From the NCBI GenBank assembly GCA_964485095.1, contig CAZAIB010000010.1, positions 28,716 through 92,715 on the forward strand: DNA of 64,000 nt, given 5' to 3'. The notes under the pieces were generated by a model. That model was not told the DNA's origin. It did not search any database and worked only from the letters and a program-made list of their open reading frames with translations. The stretch comes from CAYNWT01 sp964485095 (GTDB lineage Bacteria > Planctomycetota > Planctomycetia > Planctomycetales > Planctomycetaceae). Each line of letters opens with the position of its first letter. Within the stretch, counting starts at the first letter, position 1. Shown here one piece after another: positions 26,515-36,002 of the stretch. Position numbers and translations under genes: made by a program.

Positions 26515-27342
26515 TTATCGCAGCGCAAAGTAGAATGCCGGCAACGACGCAAGCATCAGCACGCCACCTATCGAAAACATAATTGTTGGCAAATACTCCA
26601 GACCATCCATGGCCGCTGAATAGCAGAACAAATAATGCGGTTCCGCTGGCGGTGCGTCAGTCGTTTTGAACTTCTCTCGAACCAAGCCTGGCAGGCCGTT
26701 GGCGATGAGTACACCGCGATGCCACTCTTCCGCCATGGCTGCATCATCGCGGGGAGATTGGTGCTCAACGTAGACAGCAATCGTGTCACCTTCAACGAAA
26801 TCAGGCGGCACCAGCGCCGTGTAGTTGGCACTTGCGTCACCTCCAAGTCGGATTGAGAAATCCGGACGACCATAGCCTTGCAACATGACATGGCCCGGGA
26901 TGGGACGACCGCGTTTCACATCTGCCAGGGTCAACTCCACCGGTTCGCCACTTGGTACCCGTTGACCGGTATACCAACCTACCCCCAAAGCCATCACAGC
27001 CAGAGTCACGATTCCGGCTACCACATTAAAACGGTTGGGGTCTGCATCCGACGAATCGTCGCCAAGCCATCCTGCGGCTTCAACACGTGCCCCCAGGTAA
27101 CCCATTGGAAAGATGAAGGCAAGGAAAGAGAGAATGAGAGTGATGATTACAAAGTAAGAATCAAAGAGCCACAGTTGTAATTCGGCGATCCACCGATAGA
27201 GGCCGCTGTAGGTCCACCACCAATAGACACACAACGCGAGCATCAGCAGGCTTGGAAAAGTGCGCGCCGCAGTCATTCCCGATGGTGTTTGCGAAGCAGG
27301 CAGCCAAAGAAATCGGCAAATCGAGGCCACTAAACGATTCAT
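26515..27342 (-). CDS. Membrane protein of unknown function
   Basis: 275 residues from ATG 27342, with ACAGGAATTGAA upstream. About four membrane helices are predicted: near 25-45 (FPSLLMLALCVYWWWTYSG), 55-80, 105-125 (VVAGIVTLAVMALGVGWYTG) and at the C-terminus (MFSIGGVLMLASLPAFYFAL). A soluble beta-rich loop of about 110 residues between helices three and four is probably extracytoplasmic. The architecture recalls RING-type E3-like GIDE membrane proteins found in bacteria, but no such match can be claimed. A palindromic repeat cluster lies upstream. Confidence 0.6.
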   Translation of the reverse strand: MNRLVASICRFLWLPASQTPSGMTAARTFPSLLMLALCVYWWWTYSGLYRWIAELQLWLFDSYFVIITLILSFLAFIFPMGYLGARVEAAGWLGDDSSDADPNRFNVVAGIVTLAVMALGVGWYTGQRVPSGEPVELTLADVKRGRPIPGHVMLQGYGRPDFSIRLGGDASANYTALVPPDFVEGDTIAVYVEHQSPRDDAAMAEEWHRGVLIANGLPGLVREKFKTTDAPPAEPHYLFCYSAAMDGLEYLPTIMFSIGGVLMLASLPAFYFALR

Positions 27343-27400
27343 TTCAATTCCTGTCTGTACCGGCACAGAATGTTAAGCCTCCTAACAGGCGAGCCGGGAA

Positions 27401-27528
27401 ACCAACCGTAGCCCGGTTTTTCCAAAACCGGGCGCCAAGTATAAGCCACCACTCAGACTTGGGTAGCTCGCGGTTTTCGAATACGACCGCGGGTGGGCGT
27501 GTCTCGGAGAGACATGCCTACGGTTGGT
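27401..27528. repeat. Composite palindromic element
   Basis: Outer inverted repeat ACCAACCGTAG (27401-27411) and CTACGGTTGGT (27518-27528), 11 of 11 paired. Inside are three further hairpins: GCCCGGTTTT-TCC-AAAACCGGGC (27411-27433), CGCGGT/ACCGCG (27469-27491) and TGTCTC-GGA-GAGACA (27500-27514). The whole 128 bases can fold as a multi-arm junction. It lies in the gap between two minus-strand genes. The GGA loop is shared with repeat family A. Confidence 0.82.
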
Positions 27529-27558
27529 TGACTCCGCTGTGGGGGCAGCAGGCTGACT

Positions 27559-30500
27559 TTACCTGTTTATGGGGGCTGCTCGGCCGGTTAGTTCGGGGAA
27601 GTCCAGGAGTTCTACTCGCAGGGGCTGGGTACGGCGTCCCGTGACTTCGAAGTGGAACCGGTACCGGCCGACTGGAAGGTCCTGCACAATCCGTTCGGCT
27701 CGAAGATTGTCCTTGAGATCGTCGCGTGTAATTCGCAGGCCATCCCAGCCATCAACCTGGAGGGCGATCGCGCCTGGCGTTGTGACTTCAATCTCCAGAG
27801 TGGCGACCTTGCCTTTCATGTCTTCGATTGGCAGCGAGCCATCCACTCGGCTGTAGACTGTTGAACCGTCCTGCATCAGCCAGCGACGGCCGTAACGGTT
27901 CGCAGGAACCTTGAACGGACCTTCCTTGCCCAGCGATGAGAGGAAGGACAGAAGATCGATAAACTGACCACGCGGAAGTTTGGCAACAAGATCGGTCGGC
28001 ATGAGCGACGTGGGGCTTTTTACGCGTTCGTCGATACTCTCAACCGAGACCGTGTAGTCCTTGTTCTCAGCGTCACGGATAACAACGTTGTTGGCATCTT
28101 CGGAAATCAGCTTGCCCGAAACCTGTGTTCCCGCATCGGTCACGATTGTGGTCGTGTGGTATCCCTCTTTGATTTTGGCTGACGGCTGCAGCATGGATTC
28201 GATGATGTAGTCCATCGGAGAACTCGCCCCCAGTGAAACCATGTCCGGCCCCAGAATCCCGCCGGCTCCTCCAATGGCATGACACTTGATACATCCAAGT
28301 TCGGAACGGCGATAGACAACTTCCCCTCGCTGGGGATTGCCTTTGGTTTGAACGTCCGCGATCAACGCGGCCATTTCGTCGGGTGTCAGTTTCATCTTCA
28401 TCGCCGCAACAGAACCGATGGCGCGAAAGACATCGACGACAGGTTTTCCGTTTCGCCCGGCTGAGCTGGCTCGACGAATTCCCGCTGCCGCAACAGCTTC
28501 GTTCACACGCACATCGCGTAGTGCGTCGGCCAGAGTGCCGCCGCCTTGCCTGCGGCTTAGGAAGGCTCCGACCAGCGGTTCGACTTGCGTCACGTCATTG
28601 GGACCGAGTGCGGCAAGGAACTCAGCAGCTTTGATAGCCGCAGATTTCTCATCAAACGTCGCCAGCTGGGCAATCGCAGAACGCCGCGTTGGGAGACCCG
28701 GTGCGGCGTCGATAATGGCGTTCAGACCATCGGCATCTTTAAAGGCCGCAAGTCCTCGCATCGCCGCAAGCTGCGCGGGGCCGGTTCCTGTTTGGGCGAC
28801 TTCCTGAAGTTTGGGATGCAGTGGCTCGAACTGCCAGAGTCCAGCCAGGTGCAGCGCCTTGGGGTTGCCGACGAGCTGTTGGAGTTTGTTAAGCGATCCT
28901 GCTGGCTTCGCCTTACGCCGTTGGGCGGCGGTGACCAGTGCGGACAGAGCCGCGTCGCGGTTGGTTTCGTCTGTTTGAGCGATCTCAAAAATTCGCTTGA
29001 GCTGCGGTGGTTGGCCGAAGTCGCCAATCATCGCGACAACGTCTTTCCATTCGTTCTGTTCCAATGAATCGGATTCCAGCAGTTTCACCAACGGCTCGGC
29101 AACGCCGGGCTTCCCGATGGCTCTAAGAGCGAACAGGAGTTTGCGTGGTTCAGACTTGAAGTCGACGGGAGAATCGCTGTCGAGCGTTGGGAACCAGTGT
29201 TCTTCAAGGTCTCGCATCGAGACCCACAATCCAAAGTCCAGGTACTTATCCATCGGCGCGTCCATGATGCTCATTGAGAGCTCGGCCGCTTTCTTTGACG
29301 GCATCGACCGGAGGGCTCCTATTGCTTCGAGCCGAACCTGTGGGTGTTCGTCTTTAACTGCCGCAGCCAGCAAGGCACCGTCGGAATCGAGTCGTTGACC
29401 GAGGTGGCCAAGCATGCGAACGCTGGCGGCTCGGTACCTGTGGTCGGGAGCCGTCAGCAAGCGTTTCAGCAATGGAATGTCGTAGTTACTCACCGCTTCG
29501 TGAGTCCACAGGCTTTCCATCATCAAGGCATAATCGTCGTCAGCGATCGCGTTGGTCCACTCGTCCAATGCAACTCGCACATCAAACTTGTTTCGCTTTT
29601 GCAGTTCGATACGAACCATGTGCCGCGTTCGCTGTTCGGGCAGCTTAAGCATGTCCAGCAGCTCTCTTACCGACGCATCGGCGAGTTCAGGAACTCTTGT
29701 GCGCGGGCTGCCTTTTACGCTGACTCGCCAGATGCGGCCGTGTTTGTAGTCGCGACGTGAATCGCGAAAATCGACTTCGCCGTGGTTAATAATGGGGTTG
29801 TACCAGTCGGCAATGAACAGCGTTCCGTCCGGGCCCATTTTCAAATCGACAGGCCGGAACGCTCTGTGCTTTGACGTAAGTAGGTCCGGAAGCTGAGTCG
29901 AAACGTACCCGGAACCTTCTTCAGCCAGGCGGAACCGGTTAATGCGGTTGCCGCGGAAGTCGTTTGTGATCAGTGTTTCCTGCCATTCATCGGGCCAGTG
30001 AGAACCCGTGATAATTTCCAGGCCACAATGCTTCGGCTGTCCAGGGTTCATCCCACGCAGGGTTCTTGGGTATCCGACGGCGGTCTGATACGCGGCGCCC
30101 AGGAATCCATAATTGATCCCATTCCCGCTGGCTCCATCAGTGACGAAGCTTTGTCCGTAGTTGTCAAAGATGTGCCCCCACGGATTCACCAGGCCACGCA
30201 TCACAACATCAGCAATGCCCGTCTTGGGGTTGTACCGCCAGATGCCTGATCCCATCAGGCGACGAACGCCGACGGGAGTTTCCATGTGCGTGTGAATGTA
30301 GATGGACTGATTAAAGTAAATCGCGCCATCCGGTCCCCAGCGGAACGTGTGCAGAATGTGGTGCGTGTCCTCGGTTCCGAACCCGGCGAACACGACGCGC
30401 CGGCGATCGGCTTTACCATCACCATCAGTATCTGCCAGGTGCAGCAGCTCTGTTGAGTTCGCAACGTACGCGCCACCGCGTTCGTCAGGAAGAACGGCGG

Positions 30501-31752
30501 TCGGAATCAACAGGTCGTCTGCGAACACGGTGCGTGTATCGGCGACTCCATCGCCGTCAGCATCTTCCAGAATCACAATCTCATCGCGCGGCTTCGCGCC
30601 GGGTTTGATTTGCGGGTAGATGGGACTGGTCGCGACCCACAAGCGGCCTTTGCCGTCGAAGTTCATGTGGATGGGGTTCGCAATCATTGGTTCTGACGCG
30701 AACACGGAAATCTCAAGCCCGTCGGCCATGGTGAACTCAGCCCGTTGATCTTCCGGATCGAGCGCGGTGAATGAAAGTTCCACGGGTGGCGGTTCCGGGA
30801 TCGGATCGGGCAATGGTTCGCCCTTCAGTAGCGCGTAAACTCGATCTTCGGCCTGTGAGATGAGCGCGTCGAACTCGGCGATCTCTTTGGCGTTTTGTCC
30901 TTGTTCATGTTTGCGAAACCCGCGCAGGTAGGTTTCGTTTTGCGGTCGGTACCGGTGGAAGTACAACCGATTCTTCTCACCAATCAGTTCCCGCAATTGG
31001 TCGAACTCTTCTTTCGAAAGCCCAGTCCGGGCTTCTGTGCCTTCAACCCGCAAAGCTCGAATCATCAGGCCTGCGATGAGGCGATAGCCTTCCTCGGTGA
31101 ACCGCAAACCGTCGGTTGTCAGCGGGCGAGTGGGCGAACGCAAACGGCGTTCGAGCGAATCGAACAGGTTCACGAAGAACGATGGTTCAGATTCTGACAC
31201 GAACAGGAATTTCAACATCCGCGTAACCGCGCGGCGACGGTTGTTGAGTATCTGAGCGCTGGGTCTGGGCTGCGGGCGTGATTCGACAGGCGGTGGTGTG
31301 AGGACAACCGTGCGTTTTGTGTACTGCCGAGCCTTCTTGTAGAGCTTCGTAAAATCTGCGCTGAACTTTTCTGTGGTCTTGCCTTCGAAGTTCGATCCGT
31401 AGGCCAGGAATATTACGGTTGGCTTGATGCGGTCGAGTTCTTCGATCAGTCGTTTGTAGCCTTCGTCGGCGTTCCCAAAATAGCCGCGCGCGATACCACT
31501 GGGGGTGTCGCCCGACCAACCCATGTTGAAGAAACTTGCGCGGCGATCGGGCCAGCGAGCAGTTAGTTCTGCCTCGAAGTAGTTGTGCTTGATCGCCTGT
31601 TCGGTGAACTCAGAACCAAGAAAGACGACACGGTCACCGTCCTTGATTTCAAACCTCGGCAGCTTCCCAAGACTGCCATCCTGGGAGTAAGCGGCGGCGG
31701 GAACCGCCAGCAGGCTTAGGGTCGTCAGAGCACTCAAGCAGACGCGTTGCAT
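27559..31752 (-). CDS. Exported SGNH hydrolase plus PVC-type dehydrogenase with CxxCH haem site
   Basis: 1397 residues from ATG 31752, chosen because it gives a signal peptide (MQRVCLSALTTLSLLAVPAA). Domains in order: an SGNH/GDSL-like domain at about 30-260 (DRVVFLGSEFTEQ, FFNMGWSGD, TTDGLRFTEEGYRL); a beta-propeller membrane-bound-dehydrogenase domain at about 330-720 (LEISVFASEPMIANP, VLPDERGGAYVAN, DGTLFIADWYNP); HEAT-like repeats at about 750-1130; a c-type cytochrome motif LGCIKCHAIGG near 1155; and a C-terminal beta domain. It should act in the periplasm or on the surface as an electron-transfer-linked oxidoreductase, probably in carbohydrate breakdown (family inference). It transcribes away from the secreted DUF6624-like gene. 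Confidence 0.86.
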   Translation of the reverse strand: MQRVCLSALTTLSLLAVPAAAYSQDGSLGKLPRFEIKDGDRVVFLGSEFTEQAIKHNYFEAELTARWPDRRASFFNMGWSGDTPSGIARGYFGNADEGYKRLIEELDRIKPTVIFLAYGSNFEGKTTEKFSADFTKLYKKARQYTKRTVVLTPPPVESRPQPRPSAQILNNRRRAVTRMLKFLFVSESEPSFFVNLFDSLERRLRSPTRPLTTDGLRFTEEGYRLIAGLMIRALRVEGTEARTGLSKEEFDQLRELIGEKNRLYFHRYRPQNETYLRGFRKHEQGQNAKEIAEFDALISQAEDRVYALLKGEPLPDPIPEPPPVELSFTALDPEDQRAEFTMADGLEISVFASEPMIANPIHMNFDGKGRLWVATSPIYPQIKPGAKPRDEIVILEDADGDGVADTRTVFADDLLIPTAVLPDERGGAYVANSTELLHLADTDGDGKADRRRVVFAGFGTEDTHHILHTFRWGPDGAIYFNQSIYIHTHMETPVGVRRLMGSGIWRYNPKTGIADVVMRGLVNPWGHIFDNYGQSFVTDGASGNGINYGFLGAAYQTAVGYPRTLRGMNPGQPKHCGLEIITGSHWPDEWQETLITNDFRGNRINRFRLAEEGSGYVSTQLPDLLTSKHRAFRPVDLKMGPDGTLFIADWYNPIINHGEVDFRDSRRDYKHGRIWRVSVKGSPRTRVPELADASVRELLDMLKLPEQRTRHMVRIELQKRNKFDVRVALDEWTNAIADDDYALMMESLWTHEAVSNYDIPLLKRLLTAPDHRYRAASVRMLGHLGQRLDSDGALLAAAVKDEHPQVRLEAIGALRSMPSKKAAELSMSIMDAPMDKYLDFGLWVSMRDLEEHWFPTLDSDSPVDFKSEPRKLLFALRAIGKPGVAEPLVKLLESDSLEQNEWKDVVAMIGDFGQPPQLKRIFEIAQTDETNRDAALSALVTAAQRRKAKPAGSLNKLQQLVGNPKALHLAGLWQFEPLHPKLQEVAQTGTGPAQLAAMRGLAAFKDADGLNAIIDAAPGLPTRRSAIAQLATFDEKSAAIKAAEFLAALGPNDVTQVEPLVGAFLSRRQGGGTLADALRDVRVNEAVAAAGIRRASSAGRNGKPVVDVFRAIGSVAAMKMKLTPDEMAALIADVQTKGNPQRGEVVYRRSELGCIKCHAIGGAGGILGPDMVSLGASSPMDYIIESMLQPSAKIKEGYHTTTIVTDAGTQVSGKLISEDANNVVIRDAENKDYTVSVESIDERVKSPTSLMPTDLVAKLPRGQFIDLLSFLSSLGKEGPFKVPANRYGRRWLMQDGSTVYSRVDGSLPIEDMKGKVATLEIEVTTPGAIALQVDGWDGLRITRDDLKDNLRAERIVQDLPVGRYRFHFEVTGRRTQPLRVELLDFPELTGRAAPINR

Positions 31753-32005
31753 TTTCGCAGATCCAGTGAAGTCCATCTCGGCGTGTGGTTCGTGCATCCT
31801 AACCAAAAATGCAAATCCACGTGAGCGCAACGAACGCATTGCAGTGCATCCGTCGTGTGCAACAAGGTCGGTAACGTAGGCGGAATAAGCTGCAAGCATG
31901 TGTACAACACCACAAAATTTTCGTTGGTTTTGCGTGTAAGAATCTCAGCTGGTCGCCGTGGTAATCACTGACCGAACGCACTTCTTCGTCTCTCGGAGAC
32001 CATCC

Positions 32006-32737
32006 ATGAAGACAACCATCATCCTCAGCGTCGCGTTTGCAGCACTCATGAATTGCGCCGATGCACAGGAACCATCATCGAATGGCGAGCCGAAAGAGAT
32101 CGCGTTCGAACTCAGCGATACGGACAAGCAGATCCTCCGAATGCGAATCAAACTGGTTCTCGAAAAGGATCAGCAGTTTCGTTCCTACATGTCGTTTGGA
32201 ACCACAGACGAGTCAAAGATTGCGCGGCTCAAAAAACTCGGCATGAAAGAACAGATGCAGGCGATGGCTGAGAAAAGCCAGCTGAGCCCGGAAGTCCTGG
32301 CACTGCTGCGGCAGTTGCAGAAGAAAAACGACACACAGAACCACCAGGAGTTCTGCAGAATTGTCCGTCAGTATGGCTACCCATCAAGCGAGCGGTTGGG
32401 AACAAAGTCCGATAGTCTGTTCGTCCTGCTGCTGCACCCTCCCGTCGAACTCGAAAACATCGAAACCCACATTCAGGAGATGTCAAAGCTGTTGTTGCCG
32501 GAAGTGAAAAGCGATCGCATGCCAGCGAAGCTATTCGCGACGTTCATCGACAATATGCATGGCAAAATTCTGCGGAAACCACAGGTGTACGGAACCAATC
32601 AGCAATTCGATCGCGCGACGGGTAAGGTGTTGCCACCTCAGATCGAAGACCTGAAGAAGACCAACGCAGCTCGTGTAGCAATCGGGCTGCCCGAGTTGAA
32701 GGCCGGCGAGTATCGACTGATTCAGAAAGCCATGTAA
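32006..32737 (+). CDS. Secreted protein resembling DUF6624
   Basis: 243 residues from ATG 32006 (CGGAGACCATCC upstream), with signal peptide MKTTIILSVAFAALMNCADA. The mature part is helical and contains HHQEFCRIVRQYGYPSS-like, LFVLLLHPP and KPQVYGTNQQFD segments that resemble DUF6624 proteins, whose function is unknown. The upstream in-frame ATT/GTG at 31958 would bury the signal. Its stop lies three bases from that of the convergent molybdopterin gene. Confidence 0.65.
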   Translation: MKTTIILSVAFAALMNCADAQEPSSNGEPKEIAFELSDTDKQILRMRIKLVLEKDQQFRSYMSFGTTDESKIARLKKLGMKEQMQAMAEKSQLSPEVLALLRQLQKKNDTQNHQEFCRIVRQYGYPSSERLGTKSDSLFVLLLHPPVELENIETHIQEMSKLLLPEVKSDRMPAKLFATFIDNMHGKILRKPQVYGTNQQFDRATGKVLPPQIEDLKKTNAARVAIGLPELKAGEYRLIQKAM

Positions 32738-32740
32738 CCG

Positions 32741-35020
32741 CTACCGCAGGATTTCGGCGAGCAGTTTTGGCGGCGACATTGGCAGGTGGTTCATACGGAT
32801 GCCGACTGCGTCGTAGATTGCGTTCGCAACGGCGGCCGGCGGCGGAACGATGGGAACCTCGCCCACGCCGCGCACTCCGAATGGGTGACCCGGGTTTGGA
32901 ACTTCGACAATGATTGTTTCGATCATCGGCACGTCGAGGCATGTTGGCATCCGGTAGTCCAGGAAGCTGGCATTGCGCATGACGCCGTGTTCGTCGTAAA
33001 CATATTCTTCGTTCAGCGCCCAGCCGATGCCCTGGACAACTCCGCCCTGCATTTGGCCTTCCACGTATGACGGGTGAATCGCCGTCCCTGCGTCCTGCGC
33101 GGCGGTGTAGCGGAGGATCTGAACCTTGCCGGTGTCGACATCGACTTCCACATCGACAACGTGTGTTCCAAACGCGCCGCCGGGTTGGTTCTTTGCGGAT
33201 GAACCGCGACCGACAATCGGTTCGCCCGATTTGCCGGCGAGTTCAGCGAACGTGAACCGTTTGCCGTCCGGTCCGGACACACCGCCGTCTTCGTACGTCG
33301 TTTGTTCGACCGGTACATTCCAAATCGACGCTGCGCGGGCTTGGATTTGGTTTTGGATATCCAGGCCCGCCGCGTGGACAGCGATGCCGGTTGAGTACGT
33401 AACCCGGCTGCCGCCGGTGACGTCTGTGTAGCCGACGCTGTCTGTATCCACGACAGTTGGATGCACGTCTTCGACTTTGATTCCAAGTGTCTCGGCCAAT
33501 TGCATTGCCAGGCTGGCTCGGCTGCCGCCAATGTCGGTGGAACCTTCGATCAGCGAAACGGTTCCGTCCGGGTTCACATTCGCGCTGACGGCCGACTTCA
33601 TGCCGGCGTTAAACCAAAACCCGGACGCGATACCGCGGCCACGTTTTCCGCTCGGCGAATGGATTGGCTTTGCATCTTTGTCAATCGGCTTCGCGCAGTG
33701 ATCGCTGTTCTTGATGGCTTCGACGGTTTCCCACATGCCGATGCGAGCGAACCTTGGCCCGTCAACTCGGCGCGTTCCTTCTTTCGATGCGTTCTTCAGG
33801 CGGAACTCGATGGGGTCCAGTTTTAGCTGTTCGCAGATCTCGTCGATGACGGTTTCAAGAGCGAACGCCGCCTGAGTCGCACCCGGCGCGCGGTAGGCGC
33901 GGGTTGCTGGCTTTGTGACACACACGTCGTATCCGTTGACGCGAGCGTTTTCCATTTCGTAGCAGGCAAACACGGTTCCGCAGGCAGCCCCAACGGGAGA
34001 ACCGGGGAAGGCTCCGGCGTCGAATGCGATTTCTGCATCGGCGGCAGTGATGATGCCGTCGCCGTTCACGCCGACCTTCATTCGCATCCACGATGCGGGT
34101 GTTGGCCCGGTTGCTTCGAGAACCTCTTTGCGGTCCATCGTGAACTTCACAGGTCGGCCGGTTTTCTTTGACAACAGTGCGGCCAGCGGCGGAAGGTAGA
34201 CGACAATCTTTCCGCCGAAGCCGCCACCAATTTCCATCGGCACCACTTTGATTTTCACGAGCGGTTGTTGCAGCAGACCACACAATTGTTGGCGGACGGT
34301 GAACGAACCCTGTGTGCTGGTCCACACGGTGATGTTGCCATCCGCATTCCACAATGCGGTGGCGGTGTGCGGTTCGATGTAGCCCTGGTGAACCGTCGCG
34401 GTTGTGAACTCGCGTTCGATGACGGTTGTCGCCGCAGCGAAACCGGCGTCGATGTCGCCCTTGAGATGCAGAAAGTGCTTGGCGATGTTGGTTGGCTTGT
34501 CGTCAGGTTCAGTCGCCGACGCCACAGCACTGGTTCGCATCGTTGGATGCAGAATCGGCGAATCATCCTGCATTGCTTCGCGCACGTTAAGAACCGGCGG
34601 GAGTTCGTCCAATTCGACTTCAATCAACGCAGCTGCTTCTTGCGCGATTGCGGCGGTGTCGGCCGCGACCGCCGCGATGGCGTGGCCAACGTACAGAACT
34701 TTGTCGCTGGCCAGCACGTTACGTTGTACATCGGCCAAATCAAACAGCCCTTCGCCCAAATCCAGAATCGCACTACCGAGCTTTGGCATATCACCAAATG
34801 TCAGAACACCATGCACACCAGCCAGTGCTTCGGCTTTGCTGGTGTCGATGCGTTTGATGACACCGTGAGCGATCGGGCTGCGCAGGATGGCTCCATGCAG
34901 CATCCCGGCCATTGCGATGTCAGCGCCATACTTCGCACGGCCCGTGACTTTGTCGACTCCGTCGGGTCGAACCGGGCGGGTGCCAATGACTTTGTAATCG
35001 GGTTTGGCTTCGGTTGTCAT
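32741..35020 (-). CDS. Xanthine-dehydrogenase-family molybdopterin-binding subunit
   Basis: 759 residues. It starts with a CoxL/XdhB-like small domain (GTRPVRPDGVDKVTGRAKYGADI) and continues with molybdopterin-binding segments such as GGGFGGKIVVYLPPLAA, TRAYRAPGATQAAFALET and the late GVRGVGEVPIVPPPAAVANA, in which the Glu matches the catalytic glutamate of the family. The enzyme hydroxylates a purine, aldehyde or heteroaromatic substrate using Mo-pterin. It pairs with the 2Fe-2S subunit gene 89 bases upstream. An FAD-binding middle subunit is absent locally. Confidence 0.93.
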   Translation of the reverse strand: MTTEAKPDYKVIGTRPVRPDGVDKVTGRAKYGADIAMAGMLHGAILRSPIAHGVIKRIDTSKAEALAGVHGVLTFGDMPKLGSAILDLGEGLFDLADVQRNVLASDKVLYVGHAIAAVAADTAAIAQEAAALIEVELDELPPVLNVREAMQDDSPILHPTMRTSAVASATEPDDKPTNIAKHFLHLKGDIDAGFAAATTVIEREFTTATVHQGYIEPHTATALWNADGNITVWTSTQGSFTVRQQLCGLLQQPLVKIKVVPMEIGGGFGGKIVVYLPPLAALLSKKTGRPVKFTMDRKEVLEATGPTPASWMRMKVGVNGDGIITAADAEIAFDAGAFPGSPVGAACGTVFACYEMENARVNGYDVCVTKPATRAYRAPGATQAAFALETVIDEICEQLKLDPIEFRLKNASKEGTRRVDGPRFARIGMWETVEAIKNSDHCAKPIDKDAKPIHSPSGKRGRGIASGFWFNAGMKSAVSANVNPDGTVSLIEGSTDIGGSRASLAMQLAETLGIKVEDVHPTVVDTDSVGYTDVTGGSRVTYSTGIAVHAAGLDIQNQIQARAASIWNVPVEQTTYEDGGVSGPDGKRFTFAELAGKSGEPIVGRGSSAKNQPGGAFGTHVVDVEVDVDTGKVQILRYTAAQDAGTAIHPSYVEGQMQGGVVQGIGWALNEEYVYDEHGVMRNASFLDYRMPTCLDVPMIETIIVEVPNPGHPFGVRGVGEVPIVPPPAAVANAIYDAVGIRMNHLPMSPPKLLAEILR

Positions 35021-35109
35021 GATATTCCGCCGCGTGGAGGATGACTGTAGTGGGTGTGTTTTGGTTCCAGGGCTCGATGCTCTCGCGTCTTCGACTCAAC
35101 GGGCTGTTG

Positions 35110-35589
35110 CTAACTGCCGGTCTTTTTTGTGGCGGCTTCCTGGACGGCTCGGACGATTTTGTCGTAGCCGGTGCAGCGACACAGGTTCCCGGCGAGGTAG
35201 AACCGAATGCGTTCTTCGTCCGGTTCCGGTTCTTTTTCGAGTAGCGCCTTCGCCGACATGATGAACCCCGGCGTGCAAACTCCACACTGCAAAGCCGCGC
35301 CTTCGAGGAAGCAGGTTTGGATTGGATCCAATCCTTCGCCCGATGCAACGCCTTCAATTGTCTGCAAATCGGCGCCTTCGGTTTCGACAGCCAGAACCAG
35401 GCAGCTATCTACCGCGCGGCCGTCCAGCAGAACCGTGCAGGCTCCGCAGTTTCCGTTGGAACAACCTTCTTTGGTTCCTGTTAAGTCCAGCGTATCACGC
35501 AGAACTTCCAGCAACGTCTCCCGCGGTTCGCAAAGGAATTGTTCCTCGCGTCCGTTGATGGTTGTGGTGACGATCCGCTTCTTAGCCAT
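35110..35589 (-). CDS. 2Fe-2S subunit of a molybdenum hydroxylase
   Basis: 159 residues; ATG 35589 follows AGGAG. Cluster ligands are visible: plant-ferredoxin-type C43, C48, C51 and C63 (CSNGNCGAC ... DSC) and the second cluster CGVC (C102, C105) with CRC (C137, C139). It passes electrons from the Mo-pterin subunit encoded just downstream. Length and ligand spacing are normal for CoxS/XdhC-type subunits. Confidence 0.95.
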   Translation of the reverse strand: MAKKRIVTTTINGREEQFLCEPRETLLEVLRDTLDLTGTKEGCSNGNCGACTVLLDGRAVDSCLVLAVETEGADLQTIEGVASGEGLDPIQTCFLEGAALQCGVCTPGFIMSAKALLEKEPEPDEERIRFYLAGNLCRCTGYDKIVRAVQEAATKKTGS

Positions 35590-35677
35590 CTTGTGATCTC
35601 CTGTTTGGAAGATCGTATCAGACGGGTATCGAGATCACAGGCACGGTAGGCTTCAGCTTCGCAGCCGATTGCCAGCA

Positions 35678-35878
35678 TCAGAACATCGGGTAGATAAACG
35701 GTGCCGCCGGCCCCAGCAGAATCACTCCGGCCATCAGTAGTACAATGATGATGATGGGCGTGAGCCACCACTTCTTGTTGTGCTTGATGAAATCCCAGAA
35801 CTCAGCAATCAGCCCCATCTCAGCCTGTTCGGCTTCGGCTTCGAAAGAATTCTGCGGTTCTGGCTGCGGTTCGGTCAT
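35678..35878 (-). CDS. DUF5989 family small membrane protein
   Basis: 66 residues; ATG 35878 follows AAAGGACAACG. A charged N-terminus leads into EFWDFIKHNKKWWLTPIIII and a single membrane helix, ending GPAAPFIYPMF, which is the typical DUF5989 pattern. Elsewhere DUF5989 genes lie beside carbamoyltransferase and SxtJ-like genes; neither is present here, so this copy is an orphan. Function is unknown. Confidence 0.85.
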   Translation of the reverse strand: MTEPQPEPQNSFEAEAEQAEMGLIAEFWDFIKHNKKWWLTPIIIIVLLMAGVILLGPAAPFIYPMF

Positions 35879-36002
35879 CGTTGTCCTTTTGATGGGCTGA
35901 TGATACCGCCATCCGAATCACGGTCAAACGGTGAATGCACCCGATCCAACACTGAGACGAACACAAGACAGGGTCGCTGTAGGTCCGAACGGTGACCAGC
36001 AA

